Shown in pieces: positions 15,667-22,873 of a DNA stretch of 23,914 bases (position 1 is the first letter of the stretch; every line of letters begins with the position of its first letter). The position numbers and the translations under genes were made by a program. Origin of the DNA: Dehalococcoidia bacterium (GTDB lineage: Bacteria; Chloroflexota; Dehalococcoidia; UBA2979). Below the pieces are notes generated by a model. It did no database searches and was not told where the DNA came from. It was given only the letters and a program-made list of their open reading frames with translations. The stretch lies in contig JASLOV010000162.1 in NCBI GenBank assembly GCA_030745285.1, positions 1 through 23,914 on the forward strand. Reading direction: 5' to 3'.

Positions 15667-16878
15667 CTACCACATCTCCCGCAGCAGCGGCATGAGGTCA
15701 TCCTGGGAGGCGATCGAGCGAGCGTTGCCGCCCAGCCCGAAATCTTCCATGGCGTCCGCCGCCAGCAGCTCCAGCCCATCCTCGGGCACCGCGACGTCGC
15801 GCATGCGCCGAGGCATGCCGAGCGCGGTCAACGTCGCCTCCACGGCCGGCGCAGCGGCTGCGGCGGCCTCCGCCTCGGGCGTCTCGGCCGTCGCCGCACC
15901 GATCACGCGAGCGAGCCGGGCCTGCTGCGGCGCCGTCTCCGCGAGGTTGTAGCGCAGCACGTGCGGCGTGACGATCGCGTACGACTCGCCGTGCCCGACG
16001 TTGCCGTAGCGGGTGTCGAGCGAGTGCGCGATCGAGCCGAGCGCGCCGAACCCGCCGCCGCCCCCTCCCCGCGCATCGACATCACCTGACCGGTTCGTAA
16101 GGAAGGCCGCCGCCATCAGCTGCTGGCGTGCCGCGCCGTCGGAGCCATCCGACTCGATCCGGGGCATGTACTGCACGAAGAGGCGCAGCGCCTGCTGCCG
16201 GTCGCCGTCGGCGATCGGGTTTGGCGTCGTCGTCGCCAGGCCGGTCACGATCTGTGTGTACGTGGCGACGGCGGCGCTGAGGAAGAGCGCGGCCGGGGCG
16301 GTCAGCAGCGCCGCGGTGTCCCAGAACACGGCGGCGGCGCGCGTCTTCGGGTCGAACATCTCCAGCCGGTGCTGCCGCTCCGGGTCGATCAGCGCCGTCC
16401 CGGCGCGCGCCATCGCGCTGGTGGGCGTCGTCAGCACGAGGAAGTTCGGCGCCTTCGGCGCATCGAGCCGAGGGCTGACCGGGCGTTGCCCCGGCGGGTA
16501 CTTCGTCGCCAGCTCCCGCGCCGTCCCCTGCTCCGCCATCAGGATGGCGATGCCGCGCGCGGTCACCGTGGCGCTGCCGCCCCCAATCGCGACGATTGCG
16601 TCGCCCCCCGCCGCCCGCGCCGCCTCGACGCCCTCCAGCACCGACGGCAGCGGCGACTGCGCCTGCGCCCGCTCGAACGAGCCGGAGTAGCGATCACCGA
16701 GCACCGCCCGGACGCGGTCGAGCAGGTCGGTCCCCGTCGCGATCGACCGCCCGCAGACCGCGAATGCCCGCCGCACGCCGGCGCGCTCGACCTCGGGCAG
16801 CAGATTGGCGAGCGCGTCCTCGCCGGCGAAGATGCGGAACCCGCTGCTCCGGTATCGAAACGGTGCGTCAGATGGCAT
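15667..16878 (-). CDS. Iron-containing alcohol dehydrogenase family protein with degenerate metal site
   Basis: A 403-residue protein of the group III ADH/maleylacetate reductase fold. The nucleotide-binding segment is GGDAIVAIGGGSATVTARGI, and LVLTTPTSAMARAGTALIDP matches the family TTxxTGSE block, though altered. The C-terminal ligands look kept in GSIAHSLDTRYGNVGHGESY (H and H). The first pair is not: where the family has D-x-x-x-H in a helix, this protein reads SAAVATYTQIVTGL. A run of six glycines (GGGGGGFGALG) precedes the first kept histidine. It may bind metal poorly, act as a maleylacetate-reductase-like enzyme without metal, or have lost activity. Start ATG at 16878 has GAGGAG nine bases upstream. 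It is divergent from the CoA-transferase at 17077. Confidence 0.85.
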   Translation of the reverse strand: MPSDAPFRYRSSGFRIFAGEDALANLLPEVERAGVRRAFAVCGRSIATGTDLLDRVRAVLGDRYSGSFERAQAQSPLPSVLEGVEAARAAGGDAIVAIGGGSATVTARGIAILMAEQGTARELATKYPPGQRPVSPRLDAPKAPNFLVLTTPTSAMARAGTALIDPERQHRLEMFDPKTRAAAVFWDTAALLTAPAALFLSAAVATYTQIVTGLATTTPNPIADGDRQQALRLFVQYMPRIESDGSDGAARQQLMAAAFLTNRSGDVDARGGGGGGFGALGSIAHSLDTRYGNVGHGESYAIVTPHVLRYNLAETAPQQARLARVIGAATAETPEAEAAAAAAPAVEATLTALGMPRRMRDVAVPEDGLELLAADAMEDFGLGGNARSIASQDDLMPLLREMW

Positions 16879-17006
16879 GCGGCCTGTCTCCTCGGAACTG
16901 ATCAGCCGTCGAGCAACCGCATCCGGCCCGCATGCGGCGGCCTCCGGCAGTCTAGGCATGCGAGTCGCGCGCTGTCCCCGCGAGACCTCGGCGGGCGAGC
17001 CTCGCG

Positions 17007-17036
17007 TTGACGGCTTCGTGCGCGCCGAACTAGATT
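17007..17036 (+). promoter_or_regulatory. Candidate sigma70-type promoter for the class III CoA-transferase
   Basis: A -35 TTGACG (17007-17012) and a -10 TAGATT (17031-17036) are separated by 18 bp. The expected transcript start is about 34 nt upstream of the ATG at 17077. This is one of the better -35/-10 pairs in the window. Confidence 0.6.
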
Positions 17037-17076
17037 CGCGCCATCCGGACACCGGCGAACCCCTGAAGGAGAAGCG

Positions 17077-18357
17077 ATGGTCAGCGGTCCGCTCAGCGGC
17101 GTGCGCATCCTCGAGTTCTCGCAGATCGTCTCGCTTCCGTTCGGAGGCGCGGTGCTCTCCGACCTCGGGGCGGAGGTGATCAAGGTCGAGCCGCTGCGGG
17201 GCGACCCGCACCGCAACCTGGGCGCCGTCGTGCCGAACGAGAGCAAGCGCTTCCAGTCGCTCAACCGCGGCAAGCGCAGCCTCGCCGTTGACCTCAACAC
17301 CGCCGCCGGGCGCGAGGCGATCTACCGGCTCGTGCAGGAAGTCGACGTCGTCACCTGCAACTATCGCTTCGGCGTCGCCGAGCGGCTCGGCATCGACTAC
17401 GAGACGCTGAAGGCGCACAACCCCGCCCTGATCTACTGCGAGGTCACCGGCTTCGGCAACGAGGGCCCGATGCGCAACAACGGCGGCACCGACATCGTCG
17501 CCAACGCCTACAGCGGGCTGATGGCCGGGGACCGCAAGATCAACGAGGACGGCCTGCCGGCCAACATCACGGCGACCTCGCTGGCCGACTACGTCTGCGG
17601 CTTCTCCGCCGCCGTTGGCGTCTGCTCCGCGCTCTATCATCGCCAGCGCACCGGCGAGGGGCAGAAGATCGACGCCTCGCTGCTGGGCTCGGCGCTGGCC
17701 GTGCAGGACACCCAGATCATGCGCGACCCGGTCTCCGACGCCGTGATGCGCGATCCGATGATGGCCGCCATCGACGAGGCCCGCGCCCGCAACGTCAGCT
17801 ACACAGAGCTACTCGATGTCTACCGCGGCCGTCGCGGCGTCCCCCGGTCGGCGTTCTTCGCCTTCTACCGCGCGTACGAGACGAAGGACGGCATCGTCGT
17901 GCTCGGGGCGCTCACCCCCGCCGGCCGCGTCGCCGCCCGCAAGGTGCTGGACCTCGGCGAGGACGGCAGCGACCTGCCGGATTTCGACGCCCGCGACCCC
18001 GCCAATATCGAAGCCGCCGACTGTCTGATCACGAGCGTCGAGGAGTTGATGCGCACGCGGACCGTGACGGAGTGGGTGAAGGACTTCGGCGAGGCGGGGG
18101 TGCCCGTCGCCCCGCTCAACCTGCCCGAGGACATGGCCGACGACCCGCAGGTGCTGGCGATGGGCATGATGACCGAGATCGAGCACACCACCGGCAAGCA
18201 GCGCGTCCCCGGCCCCGTCGTGCGCATGTCGGTGACCCCCACCGCCGTGCAGGGGGCGTCGCCGGCGCTCGGCGTCGACACGGAGCTGGTGCTGCGCTAC
18301 GCCGGCTTCAGCGACGAGGAGCTGTCCGCACTGCGTGACGAGGGCGCGATCGCTTAG
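17077..18357 (+). CDS. CaiB/BaiF class III CoA-transferase
   Basis: A 426-residue family III CoA-transferase. LSGVRILEFSQIVSLPFGGA and LGAEVIKVEPLRGDPHR form the CoA-binding front, RGKRSLAVDLNTAAGREAIY follows, and the catalytic aspartate is D171 in ATSLADYVCGFSAAVG. The C-terminal region has the VTEWVKDFGEAGVPVAPLNL block common to the family. It is only loosely similar to the other CoA-transferase at 9944-11134, so the two are not a recent duplication. Start ATG at 17077 follows AAGGAG with a 5-nt spacer, under a plausible promoter at 17007-17036. It converges with the SsuD-like gene, with 49 bp between stops. Substrate unknown. Confidence 0.94.
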   Translation: MVSGPLSGVRILEFSQIVSLPFGGAVLSDLGAEVIKVEPLRGDPHRNLGAVVPNESKRFQSLNRGKRSLAVDLNTAAGREAIYRLVQEVDVVTCNYRFGVAERLGIDYETLKAHNPALIYCEVTGFGNEGPMRNNGGTDIVANAYSGLMAGDRKINEDGLPANITATSLADYVCGFSAAVGVCSALYHRQRTGEGQKIDASLLGSALAVQDTQIMRDPVSDAVMRDPMMAAIDEARARNVSYTELLDVYRGRRGVPRSAFFAFYRAYETKDGIVVLGALTPAGRVAARKVLDLGEDGSDLPDFDARDPANIEAADCLITSVEELMRTRTVTEWVKDFGEAGVPVAPLNLPEDMADDPQVLAMGMMTEIEHTTGKQRVPGPVVRMSVTPTAVQGASPALGVDTELVLRYAGFSDEELSALRDEGAIA

Positions 18358-18406
18358 ACCACGCCTGAGCCGCGGCGCCCCGGCCCGCCTCGGCTTGTTC
18401 CCTCGC

Positions 18407-19525
18407 TCACCTGGCCGGCGGGGCCGCGACCAGCTCCGGCGCGCGACGCTCCGCAAAGTACGGCATCACCAGCTCGCCGAAGCGCGTCGCCTCGCGAGCG
18501 TGCGGGTTGCCGGAGAGACAGAACTCCGTGCACCCGATCTCGATGAACTGGTCGAGCGTCTCCGCCACCTGCTGCGGATTGCCGACGACGGCGACGCCGG
18601 CGCCCGTGCGCACGGGCGTGATGCCGCTCCAGAGGTGCGGCGCGACGCGGAAGTCCTCGAGCTTCCCCAGCTCCCACATGCGGTCGTTCGCCTGCGACTC
18701 TGCCCAGCGGTGCTCCCGGTTTGTCCGGTGCTCGTCGGTGGTCTGGGCGATCAGCGCGGCAGCGGCGTCCCACGCCTCGTCTTCGGTGTCTCGCACGACG
18801 ACCTGGAGGCGCATCCCGAACTTCAGCTCGCCGGTGCGACCGTAGGCCGCGGCGCGGGCGCGGATCGTCTCGATCTTCTCCGCCGTCTTCTCCACGGTGT
18901 CGCCCCAGAACAGGTAGGCGTCGGCGTGCTTTGCGCCTACCTCCTGCGCCGCCTCGGACTCGCCGCCGATATAGAACGGGGGATGCGGCTGCTGGTACGG
19001 CCGGGGCAGCACGACGGCGCCTTCGGTCTGATAGTGCCTGCCGCGATACGTGACCGGGTCGCTCTCGGTCCAGACGCACTTCATGATCTGGACGGCCTCG
19101 TCCATCACCTCGTAGCGCTCATCGTGGCCGTAGGTGATGCCGTCCATCGCCTGCTGCGCCCCGCCCGGGCCGGCGATCAGATTGAGCGAGAGCCGGCCTT
19201 CGGTCAGCTGGTCGAAGGTGCTGACCATCTTCGCCATCATCGTCGGCACGATGTAGCCGGGACGGACGGCGAGCAACGGCTTCAACCGCTTCGTGCGCGC
19301 CGCGATCATCGAACAGGTAATCCACGCCTCCCAGCAGCCCACCTCGACCGGCACGAGCGCGTACTCGAAGCCAGCGTCTTCGGCCGCCCGGGCGACGTCG
19401 ATGAAAAGGTCCATGCTGGGAGGCATGCGGTTGTCGCGGTCGCCGAGCAGCACAGAGTCGCCCGCAGTGGGAATGAACCACCCGAAGTGCACCGGCTCTC
19501 CGCCGGACGCGCCTGAACTCGCCAT
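18407..19525 (-). CDS. SsuD-like FMNH2-dependent sulfonate monooxygenase (LLM family)
   Basis: A 372-residue homologue of alkanesulfonate monooxygenase. HFGWFIPTAGDSVLLG matches the SsuD start, and C64 in VGCWEAW corresponds to the active-site Cys54 of E. coli SsuD. LNLIAGPGG, HDERYEVMDEAVQIMK, FYIGGESEAAQE and RTGAGVAVVGNP (equivalent to the Arg297 loop) follow the same order. One key position differs: E. coli RLHVIVR (Arg226-His228) reads RLQVVVR here, so His228 is Gln, and the substrate may not be a simple alkanesulfonate. Such enzymes take FMNH2 from a separate reductase, and an SsuE/MsuE-like reductase gene is divergent just upstream. Start ATG at 19525 has no normal SD but a 12-base G tract six bases upstream. 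Confidence 0.92.
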   Translation of the reverse strand: MASSGASGGEPVHFGWFIPTAGDSVLLGDRDNRMPPSMDLFIDVARAAEDAGFEYALVPVEVGCWEAWITCSMIAARTKRLKPLLAVRPGYIVPTMMAKMVSTFDQLTEGRLSLNLIAGPGGAQQAMDGITYGHDERYEVMDEAVQIMKCVWTESDPVTYRGRHYQTEGAVVLPRPYQQPHPPFYIGGESEAAQEVGAKHADAYLFWGDTVEKTAEKIETIRARAAAYGRTGELKFGMRLQVVVRDTEDEAWDAAAALIAQTTDEHRTNREHRWAESQANDRMWELGKLEDFRVAPHLWSGITPVRTGAGVAVVGNPQQVAETLDQFIEIGCTEFCLSGNPHAREATRFGELVMPYFAERRAPELVAAPPAR

Positions 19526-19531
19526 CACGAT

Positions 19532-19543
19532 CCCCCCCCCCCC
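19532..19543 (-). repeat. 12-base G homopolymer at the SsuD-like ribosome binding site
   Basis: On the coding strand a run of 12 G lies 6 nt before the ATG, exactly where a Shine-Dalgarno sequence belongs. Homopolymers of this length are slippage-prone, so its exact length may vary between cells or be a sequencing uncertainty. Confidence 0.85.
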
Positions 19544-19660
19544 ACCTCGACCAGCAACCTGTAGGATGCAGCGCGCCGAGGATAGCACCAGGCCACGCGC
19601 TGATCGCTGTCGGCGCCGATGCGGCTCTCGACACGAGGCACGCTGAGCGGGGGGACGGCC

Positions 19661-19696
19661 ATGAGTGACACCGATCAACTGAGCCGCCGACAATGA
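19661..19696 (+). CDS. Possible 11-residue leader peptide overlapping the FMN reductase start
   Basis: An ATG at 19661, preceded by a G-rich stretch (GGGGG), encodes MSDTDQLSRRQ and stops at TGA 19694-19696. That stop overlaps the ATG of the downstream gene in an ATGA arrangement. It could couple translation to the FMN reductase, which lacks a clear ribosome binding site of its own. Alternatively it is an N-terminus separated by a sequence error. No homology can be judged at this length. Confidence 0.35.
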   Translation: MSDTDQLSRRQ

Positions 19697-20256
19697 CGGC
19701 TGACCGCCCGCTGGCACTGGGGATCTCTGGCAGCCCGTCGCCGGATTCGAGCTCGCGCCGCGTCGCCAGCGCCGTGCTGCAGCGCCTCGACGGCCGCGGC
19801 TTCGAGACTCGGACCGTCGACCTGGCCGAGCTTCCCGCCGACGTCCTGCTGGCACGCCCCGACGGTGGCGAGGGCGACGCGGCTGTCAGAGCGGCGCTGG
19901 AGGCGGTCGAACGGGCGTCGGTGCTGGTCGTCTCGACGCCGATCTATCGGGCGACGTACACGGCGCTGCTGAAGACGATATTCGACCTCATGCCGCAGGA
20001 CGCGCTCTCCGGTAAGGTCGCCGTCTTGATCGCCACCGGATACGGCGCGGGGCACCTGCTGGCGATCGACCACGGGTTGCGCCCACTGATCGCGAGCCTG
20101 GGTGGGCTGAGCGCAGCGACCGGCATCTACGCAACAGCCGACCACTTCGACGACGGCAACCCGAACCCGGCTCTCGACGGGCGAATCGTGCAGGCGGCGG
20201 TGGAAGCGGCGGCGCTCAGTGGCGCCGCAGGGCTTTCAGTGGCCGAGGCCGGCTAG
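19693..20256 (+). CDS. SsuE/MsuE-like NAD(P)H-dependent FMN reductase
   Basis: A 187-residue flavodoxin-fold reductase. LALGISGSPSPDSSSRR is the FMN phosphate loop (GSP-x-x-x-S-S-R type), VLVVSTPIYRATYTALLKTI the second flavin loop, and LSGKVAVLIATGYGAGHLLA with AIDHGLRPLIASLG the third region. In E. coli SsuE the last segment is VDYALKP with a pi-helix tyrosine (Tyr118); here the position is histidine, as in MsuE, which points to a methanesulfonate- or other SsuE-family branch. It would supply FMNH2 to the divergent SsuD-like enzyme. The start ATG at 19693 has a weak SD and overlaps a possible 11-codon leader. The stop TAG lies inside the CTAG repeat that flanks the IS481 remnant. Confidence 0.92.
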   Translation: MTADRPLALGISGSPSPDSSSRRVASAVLQRLDGRGFETRTVDLAELPADVLLARPDGGEGDAAVRAALEAVERASVLVVSTPIYRATYTALLKTIFDLMPQDALSGKVAVLIATGYGAGHLLAIDHGLRPLIASLGGLSAATGIYATADHFDDGNPNPALDGRIVQAAVEAAALSGAAGLSVAEAG

Positions 20257-20257
20257 C
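20252..20257. repeat. Left CTAG-core flank of the IS481 remnant
   Basis: GCTAGC directly abuts the putative left inverted repeat; its TAG is the stop codon of the FMN reductase. IS481-family elements are known to insert at and duplicate NCTAGN, and a matching CTAG core (ACTAGG) is at the right end. Confidence 0.6.
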
Positions 20258-20999
20258 TGTGTTCCCTTGAACGTTATCTAAGGGCGCGAGGCGGGGACGG
20301 CCCCGCCGATGCCGACGTGTGGTCGGCGGTGATTGTAGCGGTAGAGCCAGCGCGGCAGCGCCTGCAGCCGCTCGACGGCGACGTGCAGGTACTCCAGCCC
20401 GAGCGAGCGCCGCGAGTGCGGTCCTGAGTGCGTCTCGGCGAACCTGGGGGCGAAGCGCTTGCCGCCACCGGCGGGGATACGATCGAGCTCTTTCACGTCG
20501 ATGTGCAGCAGATCCCCGGGGCCTCGTGTTCGTAGCGGACGGGGTCCCGGGCGACGCGGTGCAGGCGATCGAGACGGTTGAGGCCGGCACGGCGGAGCAC
20601 TGCATAGACGGTGGAGCGGGCGAGGTCGAGCGCCCGGGCGATGCGATCGGGGCCGAAGCCCTGGCTACGGCGCACGGCGCAGATGCGCCGCAGCCAGCTT
20701 CAGCGAGGTGCGACGGGGTTGCGGTGCGGGGCGGAGCTACGGTCTTCCAGGCCCGCCTCACCATGCCTGCGGTAGCGTCCGACCAGCGCTGCACCATCGG
20801 GCGGGAGACGCGGAACCGCCGGGCGACCTCGGCCTGCGGCCAGCCGGCCACCACCTCCCGCACGAGTTCGAGACGGGTGATCGGCGTGAGACGGGCGCTA
20901 CGATGGGCCATGAGCGGTTCCTCCTTGCTGCTGGTGCTTGTCCAAACCTACAGCAGCAGGTGGAGCCACTCACCTGCAACAACCTGCGTGGGAACTACA
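20258..20999 (-). mobile_element. Degenerate IS481-family insertion sequence
   Basis: About 742 bp bounded on the left by TGTGTTCCCTTGAACGTT and on the right by the imperfect inverse AACCTGCGTGGGAACTACA; both share a GTTCCC core after TGT. CTAG-core hexamers flank both ends. Inside is a minus-strand IS481-type transposase gene in fragments, with the catalytic core missing. The inverted repeats are matched by eye only, so the exact ends may be off by a few bases. Confidence 0.72.
20278..20911 (-). pseudogene. IS481-family transposase remnant, frameshifted and lacking its DDE core
   Basis: The N-terminus MAHRSARLTPITRLELVREV plus VARRFRVSRPMVQRW is the IS481 helix-turn-helix region. A shift near 20783 is needed for VGRYRRHGEAGLEDRSSAPH. 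Another near 20700 leads to SQGFGPDRIARALDLARSTV and RYEHEAPG. A third near 20520 gives LLHIDVKELDRIPAGGGKRF, a strong IS481 signature (first catalytic Asp). The text then jumps from GLEYLHVAV to ERLQALPRWLYRYNHRRPH, which is the C-terminal end of the family. About 100-120 residues with the other catalytic acidic residues are therefore deleted. It ends with TAG at 20278-20280. It cannot encode a working transposase. Confidence 0.85.
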
Positions 21000-21005
21000 A
21001 CTAGG
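21000..21005. repeat. Right CTAG-core flank of the IS481 remnant
   Basis: ACTAGG follows the right inverted repeat. Read on the minus strand, the TAG inside it (21003 to 21001) is the stop codon of rplS. It shares the CTAG core with GCTAGC at 20252-20257, though the outer bases differ. Confidence 0.6.
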
Positions 21006-21345
21006 TGCGGCGCGCCTCTTTGACGCGGGCGGCGCGGCCGGTGCGGCCTCGCAGGTAGTAGAGCCGCGAGCGGCGCACGCGGCCACGACGGGTGACCTCG
21101 ACGTGGTCGACACGCGCCCCGTTCGTCGGGAAGGTGCGCTCCACGCCGACGCCGGAGGAGATGCGGCGCACCGTGAAGTTCGGGGAGCCGCCGTTGCGCA
21201 CGCGAATGACGACGCCCTCAAAGACCTGGATGCGCTCCCGCTCGCCCTCGACGACGCGCACATGCACGCGCACGGTGTCGCCTGCTCCGAAGTCGGGGAT
21301 GCCCTCGTTACGGGCCGGCGCCAGCTCGCGCAGGTCAACAGACAT
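21001..21345 (-). CDS. rplS: 50S ribosomal protein L19
   Basis: A 114-residue L19. IPDFGAGDTVRVHVRVVEG, ERIQVFEGVVIRVRNGG, NFTVRRISSGVGVERTFP and RGRVRRSRLYYLRGRTGRAA are the standard bL19 blocks; full family length and the usual KEARR end are present. It sits at the interface of the subunits in the 50S particle. The start ATG at 21345 has a weak GGGA element. It follows trmD with 72 bp between them, a widely conserved trmD-rplS order. Its stop codon lies in the CTAG copied next to the IS481 remnant, so the original downstream sequence has been displaced. Confidence 0.98.
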   Translation of the reverse strand: MSVDLRELAPARNEGIPDFGAGDTVRVHVRVVEGERERIQVFEGVVIRVRNGGSPNFTVRRISSGVGVERTFPTNGARVDHVEVTRRGRVRRSRLYYLRGRTGRAARVKEARRT

Positions 21346-21417
21346 CGTGTTCCCGTCCGTGGTCCTCAGAGGTTCGGGGCGGCGATCGAGGCGTCTCGAC
21401 CCGCTCGGCCGTGGCGT

Positions 21418-22191
21418 TCAGTCTAGCGGGCGCTCTTCGGTTGCGTCGAGTGTGTCGGGCTGCGTCTCCAGCTGTGTCTCCAGCCAGGCCCGCTCCTCGC
21501 TCGTGAGGTGCGCGTTCGCCAGCAGGTCGGGCCGCCGCGCCCGGGTGCGCAGCAGCCGTTGCCGCCGCCGCCAGCGCTCGATCTCGGCGTGATTACCCGA
21601 GAGCAGCACGTCCGGCACGGCCCAGCCTCGGAATTCGGCCGGGCGCGTGTACTGCGGATACTCCAGCAGCCCGTGCTCGAAGGACTCCTCGTCCAGTGAG
21701 CCCCGGCCGCCGAGCGCGCCCGGGACCAGGCGGGTGACGGCATCGATCAGCATCAGCGCCGGCAGCTCGCCGCCGGAAAGCACGATGTCCCCGGCGCTCA
21801 CCTCACGGTCCACCAGGTGCTCGCGCACACGCTCGTCGACCCCCTCGTAGCGCCCGCAGATCAGCAGCAGGCGGGGCGCCCCGGCGAGTTCGGCGGCGAC
21901 ATCACGAGTGAGTGGCTGGCCCTGGGGCGTCAGCAGCACCGTCACCGCTGGGGCCTCGTGCAGCGCGCGCACCGCCTCGACGGCCGCAAAGAGCGGCTCC
22001 GGCTTCATCAGCATTCCCGGCCCGCCCCCGAAGGTGTAGTCGTCGACCGTGCGATGCTTGTCGGTCGCCCAGTCACGCAGGTCATGCAGCGCGATGTCGA
22101 TCAGGCCGGCTTCGAGCGCGCGTCGCAGGATCGACTCGTCGAGCGGCCCGGCGAAGATGCCGGGGAAGAGCGTCAAGACGTCGATGCGCAT
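21418..22191 (-). CDS. trmD: tRNA (guanine-N1-)-methyltransferase
   Basis: A 257-residue TrmD of the SPOUT class. MRIDVLTLFPGIFAGPLDES and HRTVDDYTFGGGPGMLMKPE are the N-terminal signatures; the trefoil knot region is LLLICGRYEGVDERVREHLV and DIVLSGGELPALMLIDAVTR, with VPDVLLSGNHAEIERWRRRQ in the C-terminal domain. It uses S-adenosylmethionine to make m1G37 in tRNAs, preventing frameshifting. ATG at 22191 has no strong SD; the 23-bp gap to mogA suggests cotranscription in a mogA-trmD-rplS group. The tail after the C-terminal domain is acidic. Confidence 0.98.
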   Translation of the reverse strand: MRIDVLTLFPGIFAGPLDESILRRALEAGLIDIALHDLRDWATDKHRTVDDYTFGGGPGMLMKPEPLFAAVEAVRALHEAPAVTVLLTPQGQPLTRDVAAELAGAPRLLLICGRYEGVDERVREHLVDREVSAGDIVLSGGELPALMLIDAVTRLVPGALGGRGSLDEESFEHGLLEYPQYTRPAEFRGWAVPDVLLSGNHAEIERWRRRQRLLRTRARRPDLLANAHLTSEERAWLETQLETQPDTLDATEERPLD

Positions 22192-22214
22192 CGCCGGGTC
22201 CCGGCCGCCAACGC

Positions 22215-22724
22215 TCAGTGCCCGCCGCCGTCGCGCAGTTGCTCGACGGCGTGGGCCAGGGCCGGCAGCACGGCCTCCAGGTTCTCGCGCGCGCCGCGCT
22301 CGCTGCCCGGGAGGTTGATGATCAGCGTCGAGCCGCGCACGCCGGCGACCGCGCGCGAGAGCATCGCCATCGGCGTCGAATCGAGTCCGGCCGCCCGCAT
22401 CGCCTGCTCGAAACCCTCGGCACGATAGTCGATCACCGCCGCCGTCGCCTGCGGCGTACGGTCGCGAGGGCTGAGCCCGGTGCCGCCGACGGTGAGCACG
22501 AGGTCAACTGCCTGCTCGTCGGCCCACGCCCGAAGCTGGGCCGCGACCCGATCAGGTTCGTCCGGCAGCAGCGCCGTCTCGGCCACCTCGAACCCCGCGC
22601 CCTCGATCAGCACGACGGCGGCCGGCCCGGCCGTGTCCTCGCGCTGACCGCGCGAGCCGGCATCGCTGACGGTCAGTACTGCTGCCTTCAATGCGTTCCG
22701 CCCATCGCCCGGCGAGTGAGCCAT
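22215..22724 (-). CDS. MogA/MoaB-family molybdenum cofactor biosynthesis protein
   Basis: A 169-residue single-domain MoaB/MogA protein. AAVLTVSDAGSRGQREDTAG, the loop VLTVGGTGLSPRDRTPQATA and SRAVAGVRGSTLIINLPGSE are the molybdopterin-binding motifs (GGTG-x-x-x-R-D and LPG). The family adenylates molybdopterin for cofactor assembly; MogA and MoaB cannot be separated with confidence here. The start ATG at 22724 lacks a clear SD; a TTG at about 22691 is an alternative. It is divergent from mraZ and runs into trmD. A working Mo cofactor pathway would need other genes outside the window. Confidence 0.9.
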   Translation of the reverse strand: MAHSPGDGRNALKAAVLTVSDAGSRGQREDTAGPAAVVLIEGAGFEVAETALLPDEPDRVAAQLRAWADEQAVDLVLTVGGTGLSPRDRTPQATAAVIDYRAEGFEQAMRAAGLDSTPMAMLSRAVAGVRGSTLIINLPGSERGARENLEAVLPALAHAVEQLRDGGGH

Positions 22725-22814
22725 CGAGGCTGCCCGCGGGTCAGAGGGTACCAAGGGTGGGGGCAAGAGGAGCGGTGGGTGCGGGAGGTCGCCTCGGGAG
22801 TCCTGCGGGAGCCG

Positions 22815-22845
22815 TTGACAGGCCGCCGGGGGCATATGGTAGTCT
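22815..22845 (+). promoter_or_regulatory. Candidate promoter of the mraZ division operon
   Basis: A perfect -35 TTGACA (22815-22820) precedes TATGGT (22835-22840, spacer 14) or TAGTCT (22840-22845, spacer 19). The -35 is clear; which -10 is used is uncertain. The MraZ-type repeats start four bases after the second option. Confidence 0.55.
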
Positions 22846-22848
22846 TCC

Positions 22849-22873
22849 GGGGCCTTGGTGGGGAGAAATGGGG
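22849..22873 (+). promoter_or_regulatory. MraZ-type operator repeats upstream of mraZ
   Basis: TGGGG at 22859-22863 and 22869-22873 are separated by five bases (10-bp period), and GGGGC at 22849-22853 fits a third, weaker copy in phase. TGGGN direct repeats at 10-bp spacing upstream of mraZ are the known autoregulatory binding sites of MraZ. They lie just downstream of the candidate promoter, as expected for repression. Confidence 0.7.
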
